DNA from: Glandiceps talaboti
Lineage: Eukaryota > Hemichordata > Enteropneusta > Spengelidae
Direction of reading: 5' to 3'
DNA: 64,000 nt
NCBI RefSeq assembly: GCF_964340395.1
Contig: NC_135550.1
Coordinates: 19,465,176 to 19,529,175 of the forward strand
Part shown: positions 1 through 12,722 of the stretch, piece by piece
Numbering within the stretch: position 1 is the stretch's first letter
Layout: each line of letters opens with the position of its first letter
The notes under the pieces: model-generated
What the model was told of the DNA's origin: nothing
The model's database searches: none
What the model saw: only the letters and a program-made list of their open reading frames with translations
Position numbers and translations under genes: made by a program

Positions 1-1094
1 GAATCTATCGGTAGCAACAGTAAAATAATTGTGTATATGGCATAGGTGGATCAACATGCGAATAGATAAACTGTACAGTTGTACTACAACGCCATTGGCA
101 CTATTTCGGTATGTGAAGGCCGAAGAAACGCAAAGTTGATGGACAGTTTTCAACTTAGTTACAACAGGTGCGTGATACATATTCACGCGTGCGTACGTTC
201 AATACATTCCGTGGAAGGGCCACTCAATTGGTTGTAACAGTTCATTGAAAATGGTTGTAGTTGGGTAAAGCTACTAATTCTCTGTCTCAATTTATGGTGT
301 ATTAAGAAACGACCGTCTCATCGACTGGAGGTCAAATTAACTTACGTGATTACACTGGAAACTATTATACCTTAAACGTGTAGACTGTTTACGCCTCGTT
401 GACTGCAAACGTCCCGTGTTCATGTAAATCAATATTAATGTGTGTGTGTAAAGTATTTTGTCAACCACAAAGACAGCTGCACAACTTACTTCATAATATC
501 CATCCTGACAGTACTACAAACTCATGCATGTAGATACCGTATGGAGTTGAGAAATCACATCGACTCGATAAAAATAAAATGATGAAATATGAAAGTGAAT
601 TAATATGAACTAGAAGCCGCTGATTTACCATAAATTAGCCGTCATTTCCGACTACTTCCGAATACTATTGATCAGTAATCTAATAGCTACTGCCGTAAGT
701 ATCCTATTAATGTTTTCCATGGTCATTCGATTTTTCTCTTATTAGTTAGAATGACAGCGCGCAGCCAATGCATTTATGCTATACTTTGGTATTGGTAATG
801 GAGATTAGAAAGCAGATTGCGAAAAGTGACCTTTTATATTTGTATTTGATGGTATACCTTTCTTGTGTTACAAATTTGACATTTACAAAATGATTTTCTG
901 TAAGTAGAAAGTGTTATTAAGCGAATACTGAAAAATGATATCATTCACGATGGCAGCAGCTGGTGCTCGGACCTATCGTATTTTACTATTAAATATATCG
1001 TATCTCACCATTACATTGAATCACATACGCATACGAGTCAATATTTCGTCTGGTCACATGACCTTATATAATATCAGATCTAATCAGTTCAGAT
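1..1094. other. AT-rich non-coding DNA, nothing recognised
   Basis: I see no convincing exon, RNA gene or repeat here. The sequence is AT-rich with scattered stops in all frames. A run of short GT dinucleotides near 440-450 is too short to count as an array. Confidence 0.5.
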
Positions 1095-1190
1095 CAGATC
1101 ACATCACATCACATCACATCACATCACATCACATCACATCACATCACATAACATCACATAACACCACACAACATCACATAACATCACATC
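1095..1190. repeat. (ATCAC)n pentanucleotide microsatellite
   Basis: Perfect ATCAC units run from about 1099 to 1148 and then decay into ATAAC/ACACC variants up to about 1190. The apparent Ser/His-rich ORF across it is only translated repeat. The same pentamer in the opposite orientation forms the much larger array at 4741-5160. Confidence 0.95.
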
Positions 1191-3421
1191 TTAGTCCTGA
1201 CTGCAAATGGTGTACGGGACTCGATTCTGACAACGTCCCTAAAACACCACACCATCAAAACAGAACACCACATAACATGACTTGACGTGACGTCCTTTAT
1301 TGAATTTTGCCAATATATGATTTTTTTAAAAAAAATATGTTAATCACCACCTTGAAACACCAGTCATGATGGACATCTAGGAAATTCGCCAGACACTCCT
1401 GGTTGCATCGAAATAATTAGTACAGACTTCTGAATACCACGTGGACATAAAAATGAAACCGTGATTTTCAAGTTGGTCAAACTTGATAAGAACATGTTTT
1501 AAAGTGGTAGTAAGGAAATAGAAACGATAACTAAGCAGTGAATCTGAAACGAATGGGGTACGACCGAAGTAAAAAAGTCAATTTACTTTTAGAAAGGAAA
1601 GAAGTTAAACACCCAAGAGAACGACAAGACACGGTGAGAGTCATTCACTAGTTCACAAGCTACGGAATTTGGCGCCACGAGATTAACTTCCTCATCCTTG
1701 AGGCGATACTCATCGGACGCTTTGATTATCAATTTGTTTTTCTCATTTACAGTGACTATTTATTTAGATTAGAAATGACACTCCTTCTCATCATGAAGAA
1801 TATACCACAGTCCCCATGGCGCTGACATGATACGGTCAACCGTTCACATAGAATATAAATTGTATGGTCACAGTCAAATAGAGGGTATCGTCAAAGAAAT
1901 GAGAGTTACAAAGTTCTGCATTGCCGTAGAGATTGAATATTTAGAGAAAAACAAAGTGGGGAAATCGTTGAAAAGTGAAGAGAAGCATCCTCGCAAACTA
2001 GAACATATTTTGTTTTCACTAACGCACAGAGAGCGTACGTGAGGCAGCAAGGAAACAGTCGTTTACGACGAAGCTCCTGACGACACTGTAAGCCCTCATC
2101 CCCCATCCATAAATAAGACACTCGCATCATATAATCAGGACGCGACATACTTCAGGCTGCAGCAATTCCATGTTAAAATATATTAGTAATATTAAAAGGT
2201 ATACGTAAAACCTACCTTTATGTCATTTTCATGTACGTCAACTTAAAAAAGCGTTTGTATGAAATCTCCCAACAGTATTACAACACACGTACAATTTATC
2301 TACCCTACTGATGTGATGTCATCAAGTTATTCATTCAGTTTATCTCAGTGTGATGGTGGAGATTTACCAGGCTACTGGTTAGCTTTACTTCACTAAATGG
2401 AAAATAGCATGAGAAATTCTTCATGTGAAACAAACATAATGAAAAACAGAATTTGGGTTGTGGATTATGTCCGTTTCAATATTTTACCATGGGTAGATTA
2501 GAAATGATGTCTAAATAATTGACATGAGTTTAGCCTGGTTCTGAGTTAACAGCTATGCAAATAATAAGGCTTGATATAAATCCTGAGGAAAAATGAATTT
2601 AGTATCAGTTTCAAAATGTAATTTTCCTGGAAAATGGAAATTCAAATTACTTTGCAACCGATCCGATTCTTTTCATCATGGCATTGGAGATAAAGGATGA
2701 GATTTGATTTTCTCAAAGAAGTACTCAGGGCTACTAGCTATAGCTTCATAGATACCGCGTGTGTAAAGCCCTGCTGAAAATATGGAACTAAACTATGTCT
2801 CGGGGGTTTATCCGCATGCTAGATTCTAGAAATATGATAGATTGGTCACACGTGAAAGAACACTAATACAGACTCATGAAAATTTCATAAAGGAAACTCA
2901 ATTGGTCTAGTAAACCAGCGATTTTACCCTCAAACAATGTGTATTTGCAAAGAAAATGAGACCCATTATCGCAGCATGCTCCCATTGGATTGGAAAAAAT
3001 GAACCACGGAGTCTAAGAATAAAAAGTCACGACACTTCGATTTTCTTCTGTTAAAAAACCCCTAAGTTTTGGATCTTGAAACGAGTCTTGAATTTGTGAG
3101 TGACAGACGTGCCAAGCCGCACAGTCCATACTTTCTATGTATGTATAAATGATTGATTTGGATATGCAGAAATACGATCAAGACAAGAATTTGATTATTT
3201 ATAACATCTTGTGACAGAAGATCTCTGTATTATGGTCACATCTGAAATATATCCGAAGATGTGCGAGAAATATAGATTGAAAAGTTATGAATTATTAGAC
3301 AACCTGACTAAAATCCAAGTATTGTAGTACTAGTACAGTTTTAAGAAAAACATGAGATTGTTTGAACAGCGGCGCGCGCGTCTCAGAAAACACTGTAATG
3401 AGAAACACTAGTGATGTTAGA
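1191..3421. other. AT-rich non-coding DNA, nothing recognised
   Basis: No gene is recognised. The small ORFs (up to 80 codons, both strands, 1827-2148) overlap each other and look like chance. An exact octamer motif ATGCAAAT lies at 2555-2562. A short GCGCGCGCG run lies near 3371. Confidence 0.45.
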
Positions 3422-4233
3422 AGGGAGCCTTCAGTAATTACAAGGGGGCGGGGGCGAGGCATTTAAGGAGTCACATTTTACAAAATCGTTTCTTGGGGAG
3501 GGCCATATTTCAGAAAATGGAATTAGTTTATGGTCATATGTTACTTTGATTCCTTTGTTATCTAACTTTATACTGTTTTGAGATTTTGAAATCCCACCGC
3601 TGCCACCGGTGTTACATTCCACAGCTGCCAGATCCCACCACTGTCACCATTGTAACAGAACCACAGAATCGCTGCAGACAACTATGCAGTGAATCAATAG
3701 TTAGTTGTGGTGTAAAGAGAAGAGTGGATCTCACGGGAGTGAGGGTGGACAGTGTGATAAGATATTGGTGATAAGATATTGATGATGTAGTGAACTTAGA
3801 ATGTCGACCTCAGTCCCAATAATGTTGGTAGTACCCACCTATTCTTTTGGAGTTCTGGTCATCAGCTAAGCCAAATAAATCCAAAAATGGGAATTAATCA
3901 GTTAAGTACCTTTTCACAAATTTAATGTGGTGGAAGTGAGAAACAATGAATGACTTTAAAATTATCATTTGGTGGCAGCGATGGGATAGAGTCCTTGATA
4001 TTGATACAATGCCTTTAAAACTTTCTATATGGTGGCATGGGGGGATTGAATCCAAGCCATATTTCTGGAACGAGTGTCCCTTTTCACGTCTAACAACATT
4101 TTAACCAAATGTTTTGAACTATTTCAAAAGAAGGGAGAGGGTTATGTTTTAGAAAGAGGTGAATCGAAGGAGGGTCACAATTTACGCAACAAAACGTGCT
4201 TGAACCCCCCCCCGTAATTTCTGAAGGCTTCCT
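3422..4233. mobile_element. Dispersed repeat with G/C-rich inverted ends (family A, copy 1)
   Basis: The left end begins AGGGAGCCTTCAGTAATTAC followed by G-rich sequence. The right end is its near-perfect reverse complement, a run of nine C then GTAATTTCTGAAGGCTTCCT. The ends therefore form an inverted terminal repeat of about 25-30 bp around 0.8 kb. The interior holds a GGTGGCAGCGATGGGAT-like motif, seen on the minus strand near 3592-3650 and on the plus strand at 3971-3987. No transposase-like ORF is present, so a non-autonomous element is the simplest reading. Related segments occur at 17655-17737 and 35593-35726. No target-site duplication is clear, so the exact boundaries are uncertain. 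Confidence 0.6.
3952..4055. repeat. Degenerate 59-bp tandem duplication
   Basis: Two units begin GACTTTAAAA (3952) and GCCTTTAAAA (4011), and each continues into a TATGGTGGCA/TTTGGTGGCA motif followed by a GGGAT or GGGGATT tail. It lies inside family A copy 1. Confidence 0.6.
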
Positions 4234-4740
4234 AAACTCCCCTCTAAACCAGAGGAAATCTGTAGAAACTGCAATGTACTAAAATATATAAAATGTTGAT
4301 ATTTTGGTGTTATCAAAGTAGGTTATAGAAGTAAGATTACAACACATACAAAATTCACTATGAAAACACAAATATTTTGGTATAGATGGGATAGTAATTC
4401 TAACGCGGTATTTATAATAGAAAAACGTGATAAATTGTGAAGACAATTAAATCAAGATTTCGACATTGTGTTGTGTGGTGTCGGGGTAACTCCCATATAC
4501 GGCTATACGGGGAGGGTCAGTACGAAATCCAAATAAAAAAGTCAACTTTTCATGATGGACTGGTATTAGAGAGTGTAGGACAAGTGGAAGAATCGAATCA
4601 GAGCCATGGGCCAGGGTTTTACCCCTCCCCCCCCCCATTTCCCGTCCATGTACATGTATGAGTAAGGTATACGTTTTGATAAATGTTATGTGGTGCGTGA
4701 GGACCAATCCCCATAACTTTAAACATGGAATTGTCCATTG
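4234..4740. other. Non-coding DNA with a C10 run
   Basis: No gene is recognised. A run of ten C lies at 4627-4636. Two overlapping ORFs on opposite strands (74 and 86 codons) look like chance. Confidence 0.4.
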
Positions 4741-5160
4741 GGGTTTGGTGTGATGTGGTATGTGGAGTGGAGTGGAGTGATGTGATGTGGTGTGGTGTGG
4801 TGTGGGGTGGGGTGTGAAGTTAGAGTGATGTGGTGGATTGTGCGGTGTGGTGTGATGTGATGTGATGTGATGTGATGTGATGTGATGTGATGTGATGTGA
4901 TGTGATGTGATGTGATGTGATGTGATGTGTGGAATGGAGTGGTATGGTGTGTGAAGTTAGAGTGGTGTAATGTGTGGTGTGTGGTGTGTAGTATGGTGTG
5001 GTGTGGTGTGTGGAGTGCTGTGGTGTGGAGTGGTGTGGTGTGGTGAGATGTGTGGTGAGGTGCATAGTGTGGTGTGGTGCATAGTGTGGAGTGGTGTGGT
5101 GCATAGTGTGGTGTGGTGTGGTGTGGTGTGGTGTGGTGTGTGGAGTGGTGTGGTGAGGCC
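4741..5160. repeat. Degenerate GTGAT/GTGTG pentanucleotide satellite
   Basis: About 420 bp of pentamer-based sequence with a perfect (GTGAT)n core at about 4849-4929, flanked on both sides by GTGTG/GAGTG variants. Higher-order copies are visible: GTGTGAAGTTAGAGTG occurs near 4812 and 4949, and TGCATAGTGTG occurs three times near 5060, 5078 and 5100. The long Thr/His/Ser ORFs on the minus strand are repeat translations, not genes. It is the reverse complement of the array at 1095-1190. Confidence 0.95.
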
Positions 5161-5620
5161 ACATACAGTTCGTGGTGTAACCATAATGTGAAGATAATGA
5201 CGTAAATGGTGATGTACTATGATGTAAAATGGTATGACTGCAATACGACCTAGTAACGCAGTGCTGTAGTGTAGTATAGGAACATTTCGCTTGAGGGGGA
5301 AAACTCAGAGTCCTGAAATTATGCCACGAACTCAAGGTTGTCCTCATTTCACAGTATTTCACAAAATACAGGTGTGATAATACTGAAAGAAAAAAGCTTG
5401 ACAAATTGTAATGATAACAAGCTGATATCAGCCATCTATCTTCATATGTGTCAAACTGTTGAATGGGGAGCTGCTACAAGATAAACTATACCCTTTTTGT
5501 AGTTGATAATTCACCCATCCGGTCAACAAGTGTTATGCAAACAAGTGTTGTGATGGGTCAATGACCAGTCAGGGGTTCAATGAGATTAGATGCGTTGTGT
5601 GGGAAACTCCGACTTGTTTG
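5161..5620. other. Non-coding DNA, nothing recognised
   Basis: Unique AT-rich sequence between two tandem repeats. The minus-strand ORF reaching to 5404 is only the extension of the repeat-driven reading frame. Confidence 0.4.
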
Positions 5621-5895
5621 AAAAACTAATTAGAATAATACCAGAAGATACACTTGTTGGAAATGCTGATTTGCATGCCACTACACAATACACCTGGCGA
5701 CGGTAAAAACGTTTTGCTTATTAGCAAACTATTAGAGATACACCTGTTTGGACGCTAATTAGCATACTACTACATAATACACCTGGATACGAGAAAACGT
5801 TTTGCTTATTAGCGAACTATTAGAGATGCACCTGTTCTGAACGCTAATTAGGATAATACTACATAATACACCTGGATACGGGAAAACTTTTGGCT
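5621..5895. repeat. 89-bp tandem repeat, about three copies
   Basis: The motif CGTTTTGCTTATTAG recurs at 5710 and 5799, with a decayed version at 5887 (spacings 89 and 88). Each unit also contains ACTATTAGAGATACACCTGT and a TACATAATACACCTGG segment. The first unit, from about 5621, is the most diverged. No coding potential is seen. Confidence 0.85.
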
Positions 5896-8800
5896 GCTTA
5901 TTTGTTGGAGTTTGTTATCACGTGGTATGATGTATGAATGACAGGGGTTTGACGAGATTTTGAACGGCACTTCTGTAATGAATTTAAAATACAGATGAAG
6001 GCTAGTAGTAGCCAGTGTGTTGTATACTTTACAAAATTATATTGTAGAATTACAATATTATCAAATTTAATAATACAGTTTTGCCAGTACAGTACACGAA
6101 GTCCGTATACAACAGCATCACAGCAAGTCAAGGGAAAATCACCAGCACAAACGGTTGACGTGTTCATGAATTATAGTTTATACAATTTTAATGCAACGCC
6201 ATCTTGATTCACAAACTATGTTTAATGTACATAGTACATTCATTATAGTAAACAGTGCATCCGAGATCAGATTTAATAAAATCATGTGGTGTGTTCGAGA
6301 AATGGTCCTCGTCTTAGCGAATGTGCCAAATGCTTCCTAATCGACACACGCTTTCAACAAAATGTCAACATCCAGTTGAACTGACGTAAGGGCTATCGCT
6401 AATGGGATTTTTCTGACTCCACTTTTGGCAAAATGCTATAAATCAGTTTGTAAATACTCATACATAGATACTTAGACAACTTAAATAACAAAAACATTCT
6501 AACTTTGAGAGAAAATTCCAAGCACACGATATCTTCTAGTTATAATTTCAAGAGGAAGAACCCCCCCCCCCCTCACATATTTCATGCAGTAATGGAACTG
6601 AGAATTGTTGTGTTTGTTATCTGAGGTACAGGTCTGATATAGGATCTAGGAATGACCAATCACAGTGTACGAACAATCGGAAAGTGGACCATACCATGAG
6701 AGCTGAGTTGATTTACACTAGGGTCAAGGTCATTACCGTTGATACCAGGAAGAAATAGACGTTTGATGTTAAAATGAAACGTGAATACTGAGTTCATTCC
6801 AATGATGATTGACAACATCGAACACATTGACGTATGTATAAATGATATACGTTGAATCTGTGTGTTGGTTGTCTGAGATTAAAACGAAGACAGTAGAACT
6901 TAGAAGGATTTTGGGGTTTGTATTTATCGACCGCAATCCCTTTATATGATGATATCGGAGGAACTGTGATCACGTGATCAAAATGTAAAATTGAGAACAT
7001 TGACAGAACATAACACTAACATCATAACTATGTCCATATTATTTTCATCAGTGTTGTTGCCGTCTACCTAAAAACTGACGACTTTATCCTGACAACCATA
7101 AGCTTTTGAAACTTTTTGCGTCCATCACAACATGGACTCTCCGTGAGGTTGCTGAAGGTAATGTTGGGGAATTTTAGGTTGATTTTTTTTTTACTAAGCT
7201 GAGGGTACCATTATATTATATAAATTTGTGCCCAACATTCAGAGTCTTCACAAACTGAAATTAAAGGGTACGGTTTTCCTTCCTTCAGACTTGTCTGTAA
7301 TCAGTGTTCTTGTTAAAGAAACTCATTTTAGATCTTGCAGGCTTCCATTGTGATTTTGTTTATTTGACAAGATTTCAAACATTAACCTGGTAAATGTTGG
7401 GTACGGTTTTATAAATACCACGAATATATTGAGAATTTATGGTTATTTGTCTATTATATGACACAGTGGTATAATGCGGTGGAGCAAACAAACATGGGAT
7501 TTGGCGCCGGGCTATTTCTAATTATATAATGAATTGTGAGCTGTGACTACAAAACGTGGCGGGTTTTTTTACCTCCATAGTTACTTAGTACTCTTTGATA
7601 TTAATGATGGTCTATACTGTGAATTCACTACTGTAATACCGTCACCCAAACATTTCAAAAAACACATCTATCAACTTCAAAGAAACCGACCGTTACTGAT
7701 TCGCTATCTGACTGGTAGACTTAAAAAGTACCTGAAGACGGATCTTTGCAGTGATATATCATGTTATATACACTATCTTAAAAAATGAAATATAAACTTT
7801 TCTCCAGGATTACCCAATTACATTTACAACAAACTAATTATTCACGCGAAGTGAAAACAAATTCCAAGGGTTCTGTTTAGTGGCGAACCTCATGGATATA
7901 CTTGATGACAATGGAAGCATGAATGTGAATAAATTTTAAAGGTAAAAACTCAAAGTTGGAACAGAAAGGGTCTGCTATAATACTGCTTTAACAATACTAC
8001 AATGTTTCTAGTTTAACCCGAGGTACGCCGCCGATCATCGTTTGATATTGTTGCCGTACCAACACACACCGGACAATGTTTGTTTTGGGTTTTTGCTTGT
8101 TTGCTTTGTCTGACGTGATAGTATGTCAAGGGCTTTTCAAGGCTGAGAGTAAGCCGACTCACAAACAAGCACACCAACTCATCACTCGAATCTTATGCTA
8201 GAGCTCGGACCACTAAAAGAATATAACATTTGTGTGTTTCCAAAATAAAGTGTACAGCATATACACACGCAAACTGTGGACTCCTGTCAAACACTATATA
8301 TAGTAATGCAGGTGACTGGATGAATCACGTGACATTTGATTAGCGTTCATGACAATCTTTAAAAAATGAACAAACTATATTCGTTGCTCTAGTACATGTG
8401 GAATTCGCGATCTTTACTCCAGACGCACATTATACTGATTGCGCATGTGTAGAGGTGATCAGTTCAATAAAACGGATTCAGATGCAATTCATCGCAGTAT
8501 TATTGCTAAGTAGAGATGGCGTTTCTAAGCTCTTTGCTTCACTTTTGTAGTCTCGTAATACCTTTATGAGATGTACACGTACGTGCAACTATGTAGGTAC
8601 AGGGCTTTTATCTGTTTCTTGCGTAAACACGTGTCACTATTTTTAGTGTCTCAAATGAACCTACAGGTATGACCCAGCATTAAACTTTCACATTCAATGT
8701 CAAGATAGGAGACTGGCAGTAGTGACGACTGTTACAAAACAAAAGACAAACTCTTGGAATGAGATGTAAAAACTACTGAACTCTAGGGACAAAGGTATGA

Positions 8801-11800
8801 TGACCCTGACTTTTCTTGGATTAAAAGTTCAGTCAGGAGTGGATACATAAATAACACCGACATGTGTTTTTGTAGGATTTTGTCCTTGAACAGAGGTCTG
8901 AAAACTGGGCATGTTTTAGATTAAGCCGGCACATTAAAACGGCCCCTGAAAATTGAGAGTGACTTTCAAGAACAAGGTCTAGATTGTACTTGGGTCTATC
9001 ATAAACTTGTGACCTTGTACCAGAGAATTATTTGGTAGAATGCTTTGATATCCTGCTAACAAGTACTTGAAGCTAGACATTTATCACTGATAATATTATG
9101 ACACGTGTCTAATGAATAGAGAACGCTTCGGATTTTGCAGATAACACACTACCCATCATTTTTGTAAGGTATGCAACAAATAGTTGCACCCAGTTATCAA
9201 ACTTAACAACACGAGAAGCTATTCTCCTCACCTCACTATTAACAGCCCATAAATGCCAGGTTTACACGTTTCAATACATTCCTGGCTGTTAAATTCATAC
9301 ACCTTGCCGTGACCTGACGGGGGTCAAAACTTGCAATACCTACGTAACCAAAATAACACCTATTCAGATTTTGGTGGCAGAATAGCACAGTCCACAGAGC
9401 GTAAGTGGGGTGCACAGTTACTATGGAGGACCCACCACGCCGATCTCTTGCTGTCAACTTGTTGGCGATGAAAATGTACCTACGTGTTATCTTAAACACC
9501 CTGTAATGTACGCCTCAACTGAAATTTGAAATCTCGCAGAAAAATAACAGAAGACAATGGAGGAACTATTCTTTGCGTGACAAACACACGCTCTCTTCAG
9601 AGAATAAAAGAAATAGTTGTAAACCTTTACCTGTAGACGTTTGTGGTCGTGGCCCTTCGACGTGTGCGATCCGTCGAATTGAATACACCAGCGGTTCTCA
9701 CTTGCCAGCAATAAGATACGTTCCTTCCTGAGCCTTCAAGAGGAGTTCTGTGCGTAGCATATATAAATAAATCAGCTCTCTCACTCTGCTAAACTTCCCA
9801 GCCTACCATTTTCTCCAAGTACGTTTTTTTTCTGTGTATTAACTATTTAAAGGGTAATTTGATACCCTTCCGAGGACAATGGATGTTCAGAAACAGACAT
9901 ACAGCGATCGTAAATATGACTTTCAACAATGGCCGTATTATGAAAACCGTTCTGAGAAAGCATCCAGATACTCACACAGCCTCTACACTTTGGGGGATGT
10001 AAAGTGAGAAAGTCGACGGGTTGAAACGATGAAGTTAGGCGCGTGTTTCGTGAAAAGCCGCAATTAATCAGTGATAAACGATCAAAGCAATGGCGAGGTA
10101 CACATTCATATGCATTGAGTAGCTTTGCTGGAACGTGACAGGTTTTGTTAAATATCTTCTCTTTACTAATGTATTTGCTTCGCCAACACTATAACTGGCT
10201 TAATTCAATTTTCTGGTGGACCACAGCGCTGATGACAACAGGTAGTCCCAGCGTCGTTCGCTATGACAAACACAATTCGTCCTTCGAAGAAATGCATCCA
10301 AATCCTCCCCGTTCTTTAAAAAAGGGATACCTTCGATCACTTCAAAGTTGCACTCTTCTCAGTGTAATCGTTTCGACTCCGAACAACATGGATTGATTTA
10401 CACTATGTATAGGAAAGAAAGAAGGTCGCTGCTAGTCAGTGATAAGGTTCCTCAGTCGTGTCAAAAAGAAAACAGTGTGAAACAGCGGTTCATCCAGTTA
10501 ATGTTTGTGGCTTTGATATCCTCAGCGTCGATGACAGATCGATGTCTAATAACTGTCAAAATATCGCCGATACAGCTATTTCACCTGGTAGGAATTTGTC
10601 AAGGCAAACCGACCCACAGTTTAGTTGAACTGAGCACATACAAGATTCTTCAACAAGACAGACTAGGTTATATTATATTGTACGGATATTATAGTCAATA
10701 TTTGTTGAACACTTCTCCTGCGGTACACTCAAACACGAAGAGTTTTGGTTAAGTATTGCAACCAAGTGGAAACGCTGTCACTGCGGCTTCCAGTGAAGTC
10801 GTACATCCGAGACATTAATCATGATCGATGATTTTCGGTATCCAGTCGTGAATCGTCGGCTTTCCTTTAATGAAAGTGGGTGAATAGTAGAGCCCTTACA
10901 ACAGACTTCTAACGTCTGCGTGTACATGCATGTGTTCACGCGTTACGGTGCTGTACTGTATACATTGTATACACATTGGTCCCTTCACCATCTTAATGTT
11001 TACACAACCTTAGTTATTTGCCAAACAACTCACGTTCCGATTTGTAGATCTTAAAAACTCTGTGTCAGGGATGGAGTTTGCACCAGTCGGTAAATACGAC
11101 AAATGCGTTATAACCCCTATGGCGTGTGGCGTAAGCATATATCTACTGTATACAAGGTAGTTTTCAAGGATTTAAAATTTATTAGCTTTATTTGATCATA
11201 AAACAAGATTACGGGGTTAGTACCAAGGGAAAAGACGGGTCGTAACCTTCGACCCAACTTGGATAAAAAAAGGGCCGGAAAGGTAAACACAGAGATTGCA
11301 TACGTCATACACAAATATCAGTGTACAATATTGTGTCAACGAGAGACGAAATCATGGGTGAAATCTGGGTCCAATCTGCACGCTGCATATTTATAAGTCG
11401 ATATACATTAACAGAAGACTAATATTTGTATTCCATTGTGAAATATTTCCTCTTCTGCCAACAGAAAAAAAATTATCGATTACCAAAGTGTACTGCGATA
11501 AATGTAGAATTCTTTTGTGAAAAACTGCCATATAGTATGTTCTCAGTTCTTTTTAACGGCGTAGAGGGTCTACTTGAATATCGTTGAGCCTCGAAGCTTT
11601 GGTTTGCACGCTAAATCAAACAGGTCTTGACTGACCAAACTCACGATTAAATCATTATGTGGATACGCTTATTATAAAGTAAGCACAATTGAAGGCTTAT
11701 CAACAGTGTACTTTTCAACGCTATGTGTGAAATACGCCTTTTCACACCCGCCCATTGTCCATCGCACGAAATCTGATTACACATGTGTAAAGCCCTGGTT

Positions 11801-12560
11801 GGTGTGATCATTAGTTGCGTTCCCCTCTACACACAGCTTACTTTGTAGACATGTGAGTTAAAACTAAGCCGTCATGGTAATGCATGTGATAATGGTGTTT
11901 GTATTAGGCCTACATCTCATCAAATACTCTACTCAATATTATTCAAAATCGAACGGTTTTTTTCCTCTCCAAATATTGTATACGTTTGTAAATTTATCTT
12001 GACATTGTCGATTTCTATCACCAGTCGAGGAGAATAATATGTTAATTCGTTCTATGTATAAGACGTATTAAGTGTGGACGTCCTTATACCGTAAAAGATG
12101 TAGCGAACCACATTAATTGAATCATCTTTGAAAAAGAAACCACAAAATACATTTAGAGGACATTTAGAACCAGTACTGTTCATCAAAGTTTCAATATTCA
12201 CAACTCTATCTCTTTTACAATGTAAAATGGAGGAGCGAGCCAAATATCGTTGAACAAAGACATAATGCTATTTCGTGAAGACTTAATACAGTCATATTCA
12301 CCACTTCCATGTCAAACAGAACATCAGCCACACAGGGGCCAATAGGTCAAGGTATTTTGGTACCAATGGAACCTGGTGGAATGGGCCATTTTAAAATAAT
12401 GTATGACCTTGTAAACTGGGTCAACATTTTGTCCGTTTTGTATAATTATCATCTTGTAATTGTACGGAAACTGTCTTCATTTCGCAAGTCGACAGAGGAA
12501 ACATCACCTCGATTGTACTTGAACACTCCACTCCCAAACCTAGTATATTTCATACGACAC
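5896..12560. other. 6.7 kb AT-rich non-coding DNA
   Basis: I recognise no gene, RNA or element. Notable small items are a C12 run at 6561-6572, a perfect 14-bp palindrome at 6967-6980, a TCAAGGTCA motif near 6723, and an overlapping pair of ORFs at 10145-10752. The longer of those (134 codons) starts with TTG and resembles no family I know. Its length is near the maximum expected by chance in 64 kb of such DNA. Confidence 0.45.
6967..6980. promoter_or_regulatory. Perfect palindrome TGATCACGTGATCA (E-box)
   Basis: A 14-bp perfect palindrome centred on CACGTG. TCACGTGA is the core bound by MITF/TFE-type bHLH-ZIP factors in animals. No gene lies nearby, so function is only a possibility. Confidence 0.25.
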
Positions 12561-12722
12561 GCGTGCACGCACGCACGCACGCACGCACGCAGCGCAGACA
12601 TGCAGGTACGCACACAGACAGACAGACAGATGTACACATACATACATACATACATACATACATACATACATACATACATACATACATACATACATACATA
12701 CATACATACATACATACATACG
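12561..12722. repeat. Compound microsatellite (GCAC)n-(ACAG)n-(CATA)n
   Basis: GCAC units run from about 12564 to 12591, a short ACAG run from about 12612 to 12630, and pure CATA units from about 12636 to 12722. ORFs on both strands (His/Thr/Tyr-rich and Met/Tyr/Val/Cys-rich) are repeat translations. Confidence 0.97.

Noticed and set aside
1095-1190. CRISPR-like array
   Set aside because: Units are contiguous 5-bp repeats with no spacers; this is a eukaryotic microsatellite.
4719-5404. Thr/His/Ser-rich ORFs of 147 and 194 codons
   Set aside because: They are translations of the GTGAT/GTGTG satellite; all frames are open because the pentamer lacks stops on that strand.
10348-10752. 134-codon ORF as a gene
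   Set aside because: It starts with TTG, has no recognisable domain or splice/poly(A) context, and at roughly 62% A+T about one such ORF is expected by chance in 64 kb on two strands.
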